Assembly (NCBI GenBank): GCA_014058105.1
Contig: JACGCM010002205.1
Span: forward strand, 310,001 to 374,000
Source of the DNA: Kingdonia uniflora
Taxonomy: Eukaryota; Streptophyta; Magnoliopsida; Ranunculales; Circaeasteraceae
Length of the DNA: 64,000 bases
Reading direction: 5' to 3'
Shown here: piece by piece, positions 11,899 through 24,650 of the stretch
Layout: each line of letters starts with the position of its first letter
How positions within the stretch are numbered: the stretch's first letter is position 1
Notes under the pieces: generated by a model
Told to the model about the DNA's origin: nothing
Seen by the model: only the letters and a program-made list of their open reading frames with translations
The model's database searches: none
Position numbers and translations under genes: made by a program

Positions 11899-13560
11899 TG
11901 TACCTAACCCAGCTTCCTTTGCAAAAAAATTATCTCCTCGAAGAGGGGAACAGCCACAATACTTTGCCCTTTAGTTGCTACTAGCGTCCACCAGGATCAC
12001 AAAGGATTGGACCACCCACAAGTGTCGCTCCTTATATATTACTGAAGTTCTTTCTAGTTTAGTCAATGACGTTTTCTTTGGCAACCCCATATCCGTATCC
12101 CAATTTTCCTTGGTTTTTTTTGGTACCGGTTTCTTTAGCCCCTTAACTTTTTTTTTCCAGGTGAACCAACTACATGTGGATGCTTCGCATATGGTAGGGC
12201 TGCGTCCCATTGACATAGGCCATACAGGGTTAACCTTTAAGATAGTTAATGGTGTAGCTACAGATTTAGGAGAGTGGATAAGTGGTTGCCCTTTCAACAT
12301 CTAGGCAACTTTTGGTTGCCATTTCTTAGGCCCTGTGGATGAGCAAGTGAGGATATATCAGGTGGCTGTTGCCTGTTGCCTGTTGCATTATTGAAAAGGA
12401 AAGGGCCAGACGGAGGGTGGGATCCACAAAGATTGCTATAAGCATCTCCTATGCTAGTAGAAGTGGCGCTCTTGAGGAATATTTTTCAATTGCTGAAGGA
12501 CTAATTTTTTTTTCCGGGATGAACACTAGCTAGGCTAGCTTTTGGCAAGATTTAAACTGATTGATCAGATTTTGAGGATGGATGGTAAGTGAGTCTGTCC
12601 AAATGTTCAAAGTTTCTGACTAGTACATCTTCGGACATACCAACTGTAACCCTAGAGAAAAAGGTCAGGTTCTATATAAAGGGATTCGTAACTATGAGTT
12701 TCCAACCCTATGAGGTTTCGAACCCACAACTCCTTTATTGGTGGAGGGTCACAACCACCACTAGCCAACGACCTAATGGTTATTCTTTGAATCCTTACTG
12801 GCTTTTGCAGACTAGTGTTGCTTTGTCGACATTTTTCACTGTTGAAAAACATGTATGAAATGTTGCTTTTACAGTTTCAAAAAAAATGATGTGTTCTTTA
12901 CTTGGTGATGTTGGGGTGAATGTGCGGAATACATCACCCGTGCACAAATTGGTTTTATCCGTTAACCTCATGACATACAAATAATCAACCAAGTAATATA
13001 GAAACACAATTAACATCCACACAAAATACAATATTTACCAGAGGTTCACCTTAAGGCTGCTCCCCACAACCAAGTTAGAAATCCACTATGTATCCAAGTT
13101 CAATTACAAGCCCTCAAGAGATTCCAACGAACATGGAATTCTTTAATCTCATAATACCCTCACATAGATTTACAAGAGAAGAAGAAAACAAGAGATCCAT
13201 CAAGAATCCAAAGATTACCTCAACAAAGACCATGTTGCATACCTTCTTCTTGAAACCCTTCAATCTTCTCTCTTCATTGATTTCTCATCTTAGCGACCAA
13301 TAAGTACTTCCCCTCTCACCATCAAATCCAAGAGAACACCCTCCACCTTCTTCCTTGTAAAAACCAACTCTTTACAAGGTCTATCATAGATGCTACATCT
13401 CTTTTAGATTTCAAGTTTCTCTCATACATAGAGTTTTTTAACTCAGTGTATAATAGTTTAACAATTCCCTAGCTTTTATACTCTCTATTAGGTTATCAGT
13501 AAAGTACGCATCACGAGACAAACTATCGCCTTAGAATACATCCCCTGAGTTCTTCAATCT
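11899..13560. other. intergenic, no supported gene
   Basis: Two 109-codon ORFs lie almost exactly opposite each other at 11971-12304, with no recognisable domain. Further ORFs at 12589-13303 are also featureless. Nothing else is supported here. Confidence 0.5.
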
Positions 13561-13573
13561 ATTCTACTTAGCA

Positions 13574-16500
13574 TTATGGATCCAAGGCATTTGGTTTTTT
13601 GCGAAATCTGTTACAGCCGAGAGAGAGTCTGATTCGATCCATATTTGTCCACTGGTTTTGGCCTGCCCAATTCAGAGCTCCGATGATTGCTTCGCAATCA
13701 GAGAGGAGTAGAGATGAAATGCCAATCCCTTTTGTGAGGACACCAAGAACATCCCCAAGATGGTTTCTAGCCACTGCTCCTGTACCTGCTTTTCCAGGAG
13801 AACCTAAGACAGTTGCCCTACAATTAATTTTGACTTCCTGAAACCAGGGGAGAGCCCAAGTACAGCTCTGGATTCTGGGAAGAGGTCTGGCCTTAGTGGG
13901 AACACCCAATGCAGCAACAATTTCGAGTTCAAGACAGTTGTTTGCCATGCATCTTCAAGAGAGGCTTACAGTATCTTTAGTGGCAGCACAAATCTTCCGC
14001 TTGATTTCTGTTTTGTTGAAACAAATCCCTTCGAAGACATCATCGTTTCAAGCTTTCCAGAGAATGTAAAGCAGATTCAGAACAGCTGCCTTCCAGATAT
14101 CTAAAATATACGAGCTCAGATGATTACAAGACTCCAGGGAGGTCTTTAAATTTGTAAAGCCAGCTGAAATCTTAAAACAGAGATGCCATCCAGTTCTAGA
14201 TTTCTGAAGACAATGGACAGAGCCAGAATAATGCTCCATGGTTTCCAAATTACACCTGCAAAGATAGCATCTTGAGATGATGTTTAGACCTTTTAATAAG
14301 AAGATCTTTTGTAGCAAGTGAATTATGATAGACTCTCCAAAAGAAAGAGGCAATTCGGGGATGAATGACATTATTTTTTATGTAAAGATACCACCAAACT
14401 TTAGGTCTATGAGAGCTGATCTGATGATAGACGCTTTGGACTGAGAAAATACCATGAGTACTGTGTTTCCAAACTCGAAAATCAATTTCTGAATTGTTAA
14501 GAGTAATGACATTAAGATCTATGCCAAGACTGGCCAAAAGCTCCACAATTTCAGGAGGGGCTGACCAAGAGTGTTGATGAATAATCTGGCTGAGTTTTGC
14601 CTTGCAGTGCTTCCAGGTGCTTGTTGGGATGTCAATAAGGTCAATAATAGCAACTTCTGAACCCCAACAATCTCTCCAAAAGTCTATATCCTTTCCAGAG
14701 CCAATGATCCACTTTGAGTTAGCTTGAGCCATAACAATTGCTTCCTTAAGACCAGGCCAGATGGAGTTCTTGTTGTATTGAATTAGAATCCCCTCTTTAG
14801 TCAAAAACTTTGCTCGAAGGAATTTGGCCCAGGGGTCTTGATCATAGAGAAAATCCCATCCCAATTTCAAAAGCATTGCCTTATTTGTGTCACGCAACCG
14901 TGGATGCCGATGCCCCCTTCACTAGGGTGTTTGCAGACTTTATCCCACTTGATAGTAAGAAATTTTTTTTTGGCAGAGGATCTCCAAACCACAAGAAGTT
15001 TTTGATAATTCTCTCGCCCTCTTTGACAGTAGCCATCGGCCACTTGTATATTGCCATATTGTAAATAGGGAGGCTTGTGAGTATAATTGGACAAGAACAA
15101 CTCGACTCTGGAAAGAAAACAACTTCCCATTCCATCCAACAGCCCTGGATCTAATCTTATTAATAAATGGAGCAACCGTCACTTTTGAAACTCTTCCTTG
15201 CACCAAAGGAATCCCAAGATACTTCTCTGGGAGGTTGCCCAAACCAAAACCAAAGAGTGAGGCAATGGTATTCAGCCTAAAGGGGGTCAAAGAGCCGGCA
15301 AAAATTTTACATTTCTGTTTGTTGATCCACTGACTTGATGATGATTGATAAACCTCCATGAGGATTTTTAAGGCCTTAAGACCTTTAATATCTCCTTTAG
15401 CAAAAATGAGAATATCATCGGCAAAAAGAAGATGAGTAGGGCAAGGAGTATTCTTGTAGATAACCATAGGTTTAGGAATCTTCTTGTCGCGTAACCAAGA
15501 AATTCCCCTGCTAAAGACATCTTCCACAAAGGCAAAAAGAATTGGAGAGAGTGGACATCCCTGTCTGAGACCTCTTGAGGCTTTGAAAAATCCGCAAGGC
15601 CCGCCATTAATGAGCACGGATATATGTGCACTATTAAGAATCACCCTTATCCATCGACAGAAGTGATAGGAGAACCCCAATCTTTGAAGCACTTGGAGAA
15701 GGAAAGGCCAACTCACTGTATCAAACGCTTGTGAAATGTCGATCTTAAGACCAACGTTCCCATTCTTTCTACACTTTCTTAGCTCGTTAGTCATCTCCGA
15801 GGCTAGAGCAATGTTGGAATGAATGTACCTGCCAGGAACAAACCCACTTTGTTCAGCTGAAACAATGTCTGGTGCAATCTTGCTTAGTCTTAAAGCGAGG
15901 ATTTTTGTTATTATTTTGAAAGCAAAATTGCTCAACCAGATAGATCGGAAGTTCCCCATTGTGCTTAAATCTTTAGCTTTTGGGATAAGAACCAAGAAGT
16001 TAGAGTTAAATCCCTTTGGGATAGTAGAATCTACAAAGAAAGAGATCATTGCCTTGTTTAGATCGCTGCCGATGACATCTCAAAACTTCTGGAAGAAAAC
16101 CCCACTAAACTCGTCTGGCCCTGGACTACTATCTCCAGTGAGAGAAAAAGTAGCCAGTCTAACTTCATCAGAAGAAGGACAAACACTAAGCATTAGTTTT
16201 GTTCAGCTATAACCATCTTAGGGAGCAAGCCTAAGAGGTCTTCATTAATAGGTGAGTGAACATGGGTGAATTTGGTTGAATAATACTCCACGATGTGCTC
16301 TTTAAGCTCGGTCTGGGAGGATAAAATAAATCCATTGTCAAGAGTAATCTTAGTAATAAGACTCTTTTGAAGTCTGATCCTGTGAAGAGCGCAGAAATAT
16401 TTTGAGTTTCTCTCCCCACTGGTCAGCCAAGAGGCTTTTGCTTTTTGCCTCCATACAGCGTCTTCAAGATCTAATAGACTATTTAGGGAGAGCTTTTTAG

Positions 16501-17471
16501 TTGTGGCTTCTTTCATCAATATGTCAGAGTAGTTCTCGTCCAACTAGAGCTGCAGATCCTCAAGTTCAGCTGCCGAAGTCTCGATTTGGAGCTTTAATCC
16601 CCCTAAGTTTTAAGTTCTCCAACTCTTTAATAGCTGCTTTGAGGCGCTGAAGCTTCTTCATTAGTACATATAATGGATCTCCAGTTAGACTTTCTCCCCA
16701 AGAGTGAACCACAAGATCTCTGAAACTAGAGTCCGAGAGCCAGCTGTTAAGGAATCTAAAAGGGATGTTTTTGGGCTTCGGAATTCCTTGAATCTAGCCA
16801 ATCAATGTCGAGTGATCTGAATTTTCTCGAGCCAGGAACTTGCAAGACCAGCCCTTATACTTTGCAATCCAGTCGTTGTAAAGTGCTCTATCAAGTTTAC
16901 GAAGAATTCTTGCTTGTCCCATTTGACCATTACACCAAGAGTATTTGGGTCATGAGGAGTAACTTTCAGTAAGACGACAAACATCAATGCAATCATTAAA
17001 CTCAATGATCGATCGAGAAAGAGGCCCCGTGCCACTGCTTCTTTCTTCCCAGCTGCGAATACTGTTAAAATCTCCAATGGCCAACCAGGGGAGATTTAGG
17101 TTTGCAAGGTTTTCCATGTCCTTCCACAGCTCCCTTTGAGCTGAAATAGAAACCTTGCCATGCACTGCAGATATTAGCAAGCCATCATAAGAAATAGTAA
17201 TATGCTGATTGGAGGCAGCCACAAGGATAGGGTCATGAGAGCTAGTATTCCAGAGGCACCACAAATTCCCCATCCTGGAGTGGCAGTCATTTGATAATAT
17301 AGAGAGGCTAAAGTCGGGAAGACCCAGTTTAAGAATATTTGTCATAGTAGGCTTTATTTGGGGTTCAACAATGAAAATGAAAATAGGTTTAGATTTGTTC
17401 ACCAACCAATGAAGCGAGAGCCTCGATCTTTTATTTCCAATACCTCTGATGTTCCAAAAAATCACTCTCAT
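13574..17471 (-). pseudogene. LINE ORF2 (endonuclease, RT, zf-RVT, RNase H), frameshifted
   Basis: ORF2 starts MRVIFWNIRGIGNKRSRLSL at 17471, a typical plant LINE endonuclease start, with WLAIGDFNSIRSWEE holding the GDFN motif. A frameshift near 17000 continues it in another frame (16802-17077). The RT block (14940-16049) has LIPKAKDLSTMGNFRSI, GLKIDISQAFDTVSW, RGLRQGCPLSPILFA and an intact FADD catalytic box (HLLFADDILIFAKGD). The zf-RVT region is at 14250-14897. The RNase H segment (13574-13948) reads VKINCRATVLGSPGKAGTGA where a VNTDGA-type start is expected, so its first catalytic Asp is missing. Confidence 0.85.
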
Positions 17472-18809
17472 TGAGACTTTTTTTTGCTGTTGGACCTGGT
17501 GATTGGGTAAGATAACCCCTTCCCCGATCCCACATTCTTTTTCTTTGCCACTTTCTTTGATTTTTTATCCCTTCCCGGTTGTTGCCAGAGTTCTTCCTGA
17601 GCAAGCAAGGCATTGTCTCTCTCAGCATCATCGACTATGTCTTCCCACTTCAAAGCGGACTGAAGCTTGATGAGAGCTATTTCTTTTAGTAGTTGGTGGG
17701 CTTTATCTAGGTCAGTGGTTAGACTGATAGGTGTGCCTTCAGATGCAGATGACAATTCATCAAAACATTGATCAATGCAGATGAGTGCGTCCATGCTGTT
17801 CTTGATCGGTGTAACTTCATTTTCTGCCTGTTTTTGAGAAGTTGAAGCTGCTTTAGAATTTAGCTTAGGCATTTTATCAAACACCTCAGCAATCGAATCC
17901 AAACCCTTTCCTTTGTTAACCGTCTCTTGTTTTTTTTTTTTTCCTGATGCGTTTCTTTTGATTCTTTATAAAGTTTGCTACTTCAGGGCATGGTTCCTCT
18001 GGATGATTCTTTGGTTCCTCGGCTCTTTGAACTTGTTCCTTAACAACTCTGCATTCAACAAAAGTATGTCCAATGATCTTGCAATGGCTGTAGAATTTTG
18101 GAGTTGCTCCCAGCTCTACTTTCTGTCAAAAATCTCCGTCTTCAACCTCCACTAGGATTTTACTTGGGATAGGCTCCGCAAGATCGACATCGACGAGCAC
18201 TTTTGTGAAGTATCCGAATTCCATTGTGGTGGATGAATGATCGACTTGAATTAGTGTACCCAAAGTTCGCCCAAGCGCCATCAATGTATCAACTTCCCAA
18301 AATTCTACACCGAGATCGAGGAACTTAGCCCATACGAGAGCATGAGAGTTCTTTTGCTTCTCCGAATCAAAAAATGGACTCCACAGAGATAGTCTGAGCA
18401 GTTTCTTCCCGATTACCCAAGGACCACCTGACCATATCTTATTGCGATCTTCTTCATTGTCCAAAAAAATTGAAATGTAACCTTTACCCACTGGAATCAA
18501 TCAGCAGGTTCCTTTTGGTTTCCAGAGATCGATTGCTTGAGCTCGGGCTTCCATGATTGAAGTTTTCTGTAAATCCAGCCTACATACAAGGTTGAATTTG
18601 TTTCTGATTAACCCTCTTTGATGTGCTTCAGTTGAGACTTTGATTGATGGGAAGTCCCCTCTTCTACCAGGGATGGGGAGCTGTTCAAATGAGCAGCTTC
18701 TACCCTCGTGATCCTCGTACGTTGGGACTCCAGGTTGATCTTTGCTTGAAGCCCTAGGGAAGGAGCTGTTCAAATCAGTAATTCTTCTCAAGATTGCAAG
18801 AATAGCCAA
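17468..18809 (-). pseudogene. LINE ORF1 (DUF4283 and zinc-knuckle gag-like protein)
   Basis: The ORFs 18501-18809, 18126-18500 and 17468-17902 form one protein in pieces. The middle piece has GKGYISIFLDNEEDRNKIW and GGPWVIGKKLLRLSLW, the DUF4283 signature, and TLGTLIQVDHSS. Between the last two pieces a CCHC-like knuckle (SHCKIIGHTFVEC) is readable near 18090. The C-terminal piece is polar and Lys-rich. It overlaps the start of ORF2 by a few bases. Known plant LINE ORF1 proteins bind the element RNA. Confidence 0.75.
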
Positions 18810-19028
18810 TTTTAGGGTTCATCATTCACAAAACCCCAATTTGATGTACCTCTATGGATACGATTGACTTATACTATTTCTCCATTTCCAATGTCATACA
18901 TTTCAAAATTCTTTTTTTTTTTTTCACCACAGTTTCCAACAATATTTACAACAAAAATGAACAAATTCAGAAGATACTTTCTACCTACATTCACATTCTA
19001 GTTACTCGTTCTAACTTAGTTCGCTCAC

Positions 19029-20468
19029 TCATACATAATTACACATTAAATAGCCAAGATACCCTGGAGTGCCACACCTAATCAGTTCGCCCCCAGTGGT
19101 CCTCTCATCTTCCTCAACAATTTTTTCTACGGCAATCTGCCTTACAACAACCTTTTGAGCTTTAGGCACCAAAATCACTTTACAAAATATCTCTGAGTAA
19201 AAGTGGTGACCAATCTCACGCTCTCTCGCCCTCACATTCAAATCTTCAAACTGGATTACAGATTTTGGCAAGTTTGCATCATAATCAAACAACCCAAAGA
19301 TCCTCTCTCGTACTTCTGTAATCTTTATTACTAAGCGCCCTTTCAAAGTATGATGAGCTCTTTCAGAACGAGTCCTCACTATTTTTATATCTTCCTCCTC
19401 TATACATGACCTTTCAAGCATTATTTATATACCTCTTTGAGATAATATAAAATCCCCTACATTCCATATATTATAAACTCTATCTGCTCCACCTTGCCAT
19501 AATCGGAAACCCTAAGATCATGATAGAAAGTTATTTGAACTTATCTTTTAAAATTAATCTCTTTAAAATGGTCCATCACCTTTTCGAGCTTCTTTTCACA
19601 ACACTTCCCCAACTCGAGATTTGATTTTTGCATATTTTATTTTACATAAGATTATTATTACATCTCGATTCTTCACACTTCATCAATTCGATATTCACAC
19701 TTCATCGATTCTTTTAGTTCGATTTAAACTAATAACTGCAAATTCAATCTATCAAAATAATTTTTTGCACAAACATCTTTTTTATTAGCTCGAACACCGC
19801 TTACAGAATACTTTATAGATAGCAAGAATTATAATTATGTTTACAGATCGATCTACAGGTTACATTACATTTCAATTTTTACACACTGTTTCATTATGAA
19901 ACTCTTCTGCAAGAAAGTTCTGGGCAATGGTTTTCACACCATTTACTTTCACAAGAAACTGAGGAAGCTAGTGGTATCAGTGCCTGAACCTGCCTGCAGC
20001 AAAGGCACCGCTTCACGAAACAAAGTGATGATTGTGTGGAATAAGATTTTTAATCTCCGTCTCCCTTCACCACCACCACTATCTCTTCCTCGATAACCCC
20101 CACCATCTTAAAGTGGGTAAAGATTAAGGGGAGTCCTACCATATAACCCAGTCCCTCGCAGGATACTGGTAGTACTGCCTCACATATACGCCGACCTTCA
20201 TATCTGTCTCCTCAACCTTCTCCTTCGCCAACAGGCAAAAACATATCTGACGCTACTCCCCAGACATAACCACATAATTAAACCTATATATTTGGTAATA
20301 GTCATCTTCAACTTTAGTAGCTTCCTCCTCCGTCATACCTTGGTAAGTTGGTGGTACGGAATGGGAGTGGGCATCTTCAACGCTTGGTTGCCAAAGTAGC
20401 TCAACTTCAGCCTATGAACTTCAGCAGCCACCCTCTCTTCATATACCTGCTGCCTAGTCTTAATCATT
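19029..20468 (-). pseudogene. antisense-type ORF of a Tat-like LTR element
   Basis: A minus-strand start MIKTRQQVYEERVAAEVHRL at 20468 is followed by YFGNQALKMPTPIPYHQL, then stops. Its layout resembles the plus-strand sequence at 36170 (MVTTRTQARKSRIHRKMEE, stop, then YFGYQPLYLPIPIPVSP), and both are followed by a Gly-rich stretch (GGGYRGRDSGGGEGDGD here). The more distal ORF 19029-19421 is charged (KVVVRQIAVEKIVEEDERT) and may be a later exon. The ORF opens 364 bp inside the LTR at 20832 and runs opposite to the element, as additional ORFs do in Tat-lineage elements. The function is unknown. Confidence 0.5.
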
Positions 20469-20809
20469 ATCAAAACAAAATACAACAACAGATATTCACA
20501 GTAACAAGATACTTTCACAAAGATGATAAAACCTATAGTACGTGTACTATTTATATCCAACCCACATTCAATGGGAAGAAACGTTTCCAAAGCAGTCATC
20601 ATTTAAAGAATAATTTATCTTGAAACCCCAAACGTCAAGTACATCAATCCTTTCCTCCATCAAAAAGGCCAGATACAGTCTTCCGTAAATAAATACCGAG
20701 TACCCAACCAGTCAAAATTCCCCATCAATACTTTATAACTTTCCAACTTCCAACACCAACAGTCTAAATGTTCTTTCTCAACCAAAGCCACCCGTGCCTT
20801 CAGTTGTAA

Positions 20810-20829
20810 GGGGGGGGGGGGGGGGGGGG
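20810..20829 (+). repeat. run of 20 G, likely expanded polypurine tract
   Basis: Twenty consecutive G lie just before ATTGTAGGGACC, and the LTR starts at 20832. The position fits a polypurine tract that has become a homopolymer. Length may be affected by assembly or sequencing. Confidence 0.5.
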
Positions 20830-20831
20830 AT

Positions 20832-21399
20832 TGTAGGGACCTATCCCTCGACCTAGTTCAAACTCGAACTACCTCAATATTAGACTCACGCATTACATAC
20901 GTGATGCGTACAATCAACATTGATACCTAGACCACGAACTGATAAAGAGCGTAGATCAAACGCTACAATAAAATATAAACAATTTAAAGATACCTGTCTC
21001 CCATGAACTAACAGTTATAAATTTAACTACCACTTACCTCAGTATCCAGAGAACGTGTTTCTATACGATAACGAGCTGCAGGTAAGGTCTATATAAAGAA
21101 AAAGTTCCAAAGGAGATAAGGATAAGAAAAATCTTGATTTTCTAAACACTACAAAAGTTCTTATTTCAAGATCAAACATTTCTAGTTCAAGAGATTACAT
21201 GTAATAATATATCAGCCTCAAACAATAAAAGTTACAGTTACTAAACTCTCAACTCGAGGCCGTGGTTTTCTACCTATTCAAAAGTTTTCCACGCTAAATT
21301 ACCTGTGTCATTTCTTGCATTACATAATTTTTGTCACAGGTACATTTGGTCTAATATATAATTTTGAGCTATTTCGAGCTACGAAACTTGGCCATTACA
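20832..21399 (+). repeat. 3' LTR of a Tat-type gypsy element (568 bp)
   Basis: It starts TGTAGGGACCTATCCCTCGA and ends TTGGCCATTACA. It matches the 5' LTR of element C (56123-56693), including GACACCTGTCTCC-type sequence, CTATATAAAG (probable TATA box), CGTGGTTTT-TACCT-TTCA and the common end. No primer-binding site follows, so this is the 3' LTR of an element whose left part is lost. No matching 5-bp flanks were found. Confidence 0.8.
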
Positions 21400-22586
21400 G
21401 AAACATACAGTAATAAGCTTAACGTTGATATGTTTAAGTTCGACCTTATCATGCTTGCAAAAATTTAAATATCCAAATTCAAATTTGACTAAAACCCACA
21501 AAAAAATGAACTTTAGGTTGTAAACATTTCTAAGCTTATGGATTTATGGTTATAACTTATGATTCTCCCCCAATAGATTTTAATCCAGTCCTTATTGTGT
21601 TTCTAAAAACCTATATGCAAAATAAGTACCCAACTTGAAAACATTTTCCAATATCCAACGCATGTTGGGAAAACTTTGCTTAAAATTCAAAATCTTAGAT
21701 GCTCAATAACTTGTTCACATAAAGTGTAATTATATTTTGAGCAAATGAAAAATCAAACCATACAGATATACTTGTAGTACATATACATATGGAGGGCTAA
21801 AGTTTCGTAAATTTTGAGAATGAATAAGTTATCCTCAATAATAAATCTTAAATCTGGACATATATTCGAACACTATGATGGATAGGTTACAAAACTCAAA
21901 TTTCTCTAAAATTTTACGAGTACAGTTAAACCAACATTTTAAATACATCCATACGGTAAGATCTCTAAAAATATGAATATATAAATGTGCAAAATTAAAG
22001 ATTAAACGAAAAACAAATTTGTGATTGCTAAAATCAGATAAGGATTTTAGAAAAATGATTTAGGGTTTCATTTAATCATAACATTGCATACTTAACCGGA
22101 TGAATTTTTATATGAATAACCTGTAAAACATGACAAGATCTATAAATAATTAGATCTAAAAGGACCTAGGACTTAATACGATAATCACGATTAACAATAA
22201 TGCGGAAACATAATCACATACCTTGATCCATAGCTTGATTATGTTTGAGGTATGTTTTTTGTGTTCGTCAGCGGCGGCGAGCGGTAACAACTAGGTTTTC
22301 TCTCCCTTAACCTTCTCTTTGAGATTGTTCTTTAGTTGATGGGCTAGACACACTTATATAGATAGAGAGAGGACCTAGTCTCCTATTTCAATCAGGATTA
22401 CTTTCCATCAAAGTAGAGTGTTATAGGAAACCCTGACCTCATTAACCAATATGATTAGTTTCCTATTAGGACTTGGATCATCATGATTAGAAACCCATAA
22501 TTACTAAAGGACCCTACTCATGTGGGCCATAATAAGTCTTACATAACCATAAAGAGATTTAGACCTAAAACTGATACCAATTGTTA
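21400..22586. other. AT-rich intergenic sequence, no gene
   Basis: No domain-bearing ORF is present. The last part (22140-22580) resembles LTR or untranslated retroelement sequence (GCGGAAACATAATCACATACC), but a second copy with clear ends was not found. Confidence 0.4.
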
Positions 22587-22905
22587 GGATTTATCGAAGG
22601 ATCTACTAATATCAACTATAATAAATTCATACTTTATAATGTATGGAGAAGGTATAGGCACATACCTTTAAGTGCAATCCCCTTACTCGTGATTCAACGG
22701 AAGGAGAAAAATCATCTCATGGTTCCTACTAGCACCTAATGGGCGGTAACCGGCGTGTAGACCAAGAGGGATCTCCCCTTATATATTTAATACTAGGTTA
22801 GAGAGGCCTTCCCATTATGCCCTTCTAACCCAATAAGAGTAACACCCAGGTTCCACCGACCTGTATTATGTGCAACGCTTGGGCACACACTCAACCTGGC
22901 ACTAA
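22570..22905 (-). repeat. possible Copia-type LTR remnant with primer-binding site
   Basis: CTGATACCAATTGTTAGGAT at 22576 reads on the minus strand as an LTR end (TCCTAACA) followed by ATTGGTATCAG, a tRNA-Met-type primer site. The LTR would run right to about 22905, with a TATATA-like stretch inside. No partner LTR is recognised, so this is tentative. Confidence 0.3.
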
Positions 22906-24650
22906 TGATATATACCGTATGTGTTATAAAACCGGCCAAACCAGATATGGTGTTGAACATGTGGATAAAACCCTACACTTTCCAGCCAATTGAATTTAGG
23001 ATCCCACCCTTCAATTGCTTTGGTATACGCCATTTTTTGCAAGACTTGAGACCTTATGTGAGATGAGAAAGGGCACTTGAAATATATATAGATGATCTCT
23101 ATTCTCCTCTGTGGCATCACAAAGGGAGCAATATGCTCCTTCTAATTTTCCTACTCTGACTAGGAAATATCTTGTTTTTAACTTGTCTCTAGCAGCAAGC
23201 CAAGTAATAAAAGAATGCCTTGGAGCTATATTTCTATCCCATATCACCTTATGCCATTTGATTAAAGGATTCTTTTTTCTGATGGTCTCCCAAAAATAGG
23301 TTTCTTCTCAATTTCCAACAATGTGAAAGTACTATTTTATTGCAATAGCTTTCGTCTTTAACAATGATCTCCATCCCCATGAACAACATATCTGCTGGAA
23401 TTTACACTGTCCAGTAAGTTTCCTCCTTTGGATACTAATCTTTAATCCAACTAGTCTAATGATTCTTCTTTCCTGAGATAAGATTCCACACAACTCTTAT
23501 AATCATTGAAGTCTTTCAACCTTTTTAATCCTAGCCCTCCTTCACACTTTGGCATACAAACATCAGCCCAAGCTACACTTGAAATTATTTTCTTATTTTC
23601 AACTCCTGCCTGCAAAAATTCTCTGAATATCCTTTCAATTTTGTTGAGTACAGTTTTTGGAAATCCAAAACATCCTGCCCAGAAGACAGTGCAACTCTAA
23701 AGAACATTCCTTATCGGTTCAGGCCTCCTCCTATAGGATAAGAATCTATTTTTCTAATTTGTGATCTTTTTAGATACCTTAGCTATGAGAGGTTCACACT
23801 CCTTGTCTGTTAATTTTGATCCTATCAAAGGTAGGCCTAAATATCTAACAGGTAGAGAATCTTCTTCAAAGAATAATACCTCCTTTATACTTCTTTTCAT
23901 ATCTTCAGTAGTTACCGTTGAGAAGCAAATTGTGCTCTTCCTTGGATGCATTTGAAGGCTTAAAATTGAAGCAAACTCTTGTAGAATTGCTTGTCTTTAT
24001 TGCAAAACTTTGAGTAGTATTCAACCAAAGTAGAACATCATCTGCAAATAATAAATGATATATGCTTGCATTTTTACAGCTTGGGAACACATGAACACTA
24101 TTCTCTACTACTGCCTTGTTTAGAAGCTCAGATAAGGCTTGTGTGGAGATCACAAATGGATAAGGGGATAAAGGATCCCCTTACTGCTTTTGAACATACC
24201 ATGGATCTTCCCATTTAAATCAACTTTAAAAGTACGAGATGTAATCCAGCCTATAAAAATTTCTGGAAATCCCATCTATTGAAGTACTTGAAGAAGAAAG
24301 CCTCATTTATATCACCATTCCACTTCCTCCATTCTTTATTTTAAATCCCCTGGCCATTTCATGAGCCAAAAGAATGTTATCTCAGATTAGCCTTCCTTTG
24401 ATGAATGCAGATTGGCTTGGATCAATTAAATCCTCTATAATATTCCTCATTCTCAATGCCATGAGTTTAGTGATGAATTTGTATATCACATTCCATAGTG
24501 CAATAGGCCCGAATTCTGCAAATGTGCTGGATATTTTAATAACCACATCATCACCAACTATAGCCCAATATTTTTTTGCAAAAGTATACAGTGAAGCCAT
24601 CTATACCTGGTGCTTTATCCTTTTTTTCTTTAAGAGTGAATTTGAGAAAT
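22900..24650 (-). mobile_element. 5'-truncated LINE fragment (RT and zf-RVT)
   Basis: Minus-strand pieces in order are RT fingers (24382-24600, with GPIALWNVIYKFITKLMALR and DPSQSAFIKGRLI), the RT catalytic block with FADD (YHLLFADDVLLW in 23905-24153), and zf-RVT (23011-23247, APRHSFITWLAARDKLKTR and YCSLCDATEENRDHLYIF). Gaps between them are frameshifted. No endonuclease or ORF1 is found. It is a different, more decayed LINE than the one at 13.6-18.8 kb. Confidence 0.75.

Larger units (their letters stand above)
13570..18810 (-). mobile_element. LINE (L1-type non-LTR retrotransposon), near full length
   Basis: The minus-strand order is ORF1 with a DUF4283-type RNA-binding domain and zinc knuckle, then ORF2 with an apurinic-type endonuclease, reverse transcriptase, zf-RVT domain and terminal RNase H. 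This is the arrangement of plant L1-like LINEs. Both ORFs are broken by frameshifts and stops. The 3' end is near 13570. No clear poly(A) tail or target duplication could be fixed. Confidence 0.85.

Noticed and set aside
11971..12304. Two 109-codon ORFs on opposite strands over the same bases
   Set aside because: No domain, no splice or promoter context, and mirror-image ORFs usually arise by chance or from base composition.
12880..13060. Possible Copia LTR (GTGCGGAATACATCACC...)
   Set aside because: No partner LTR, primer site or pol sequence nearby.
21400..22140. Possible second LTR or gene in the AT-rich stretch
   Set aside because: No match to the LTRs in this window and no coding domain.
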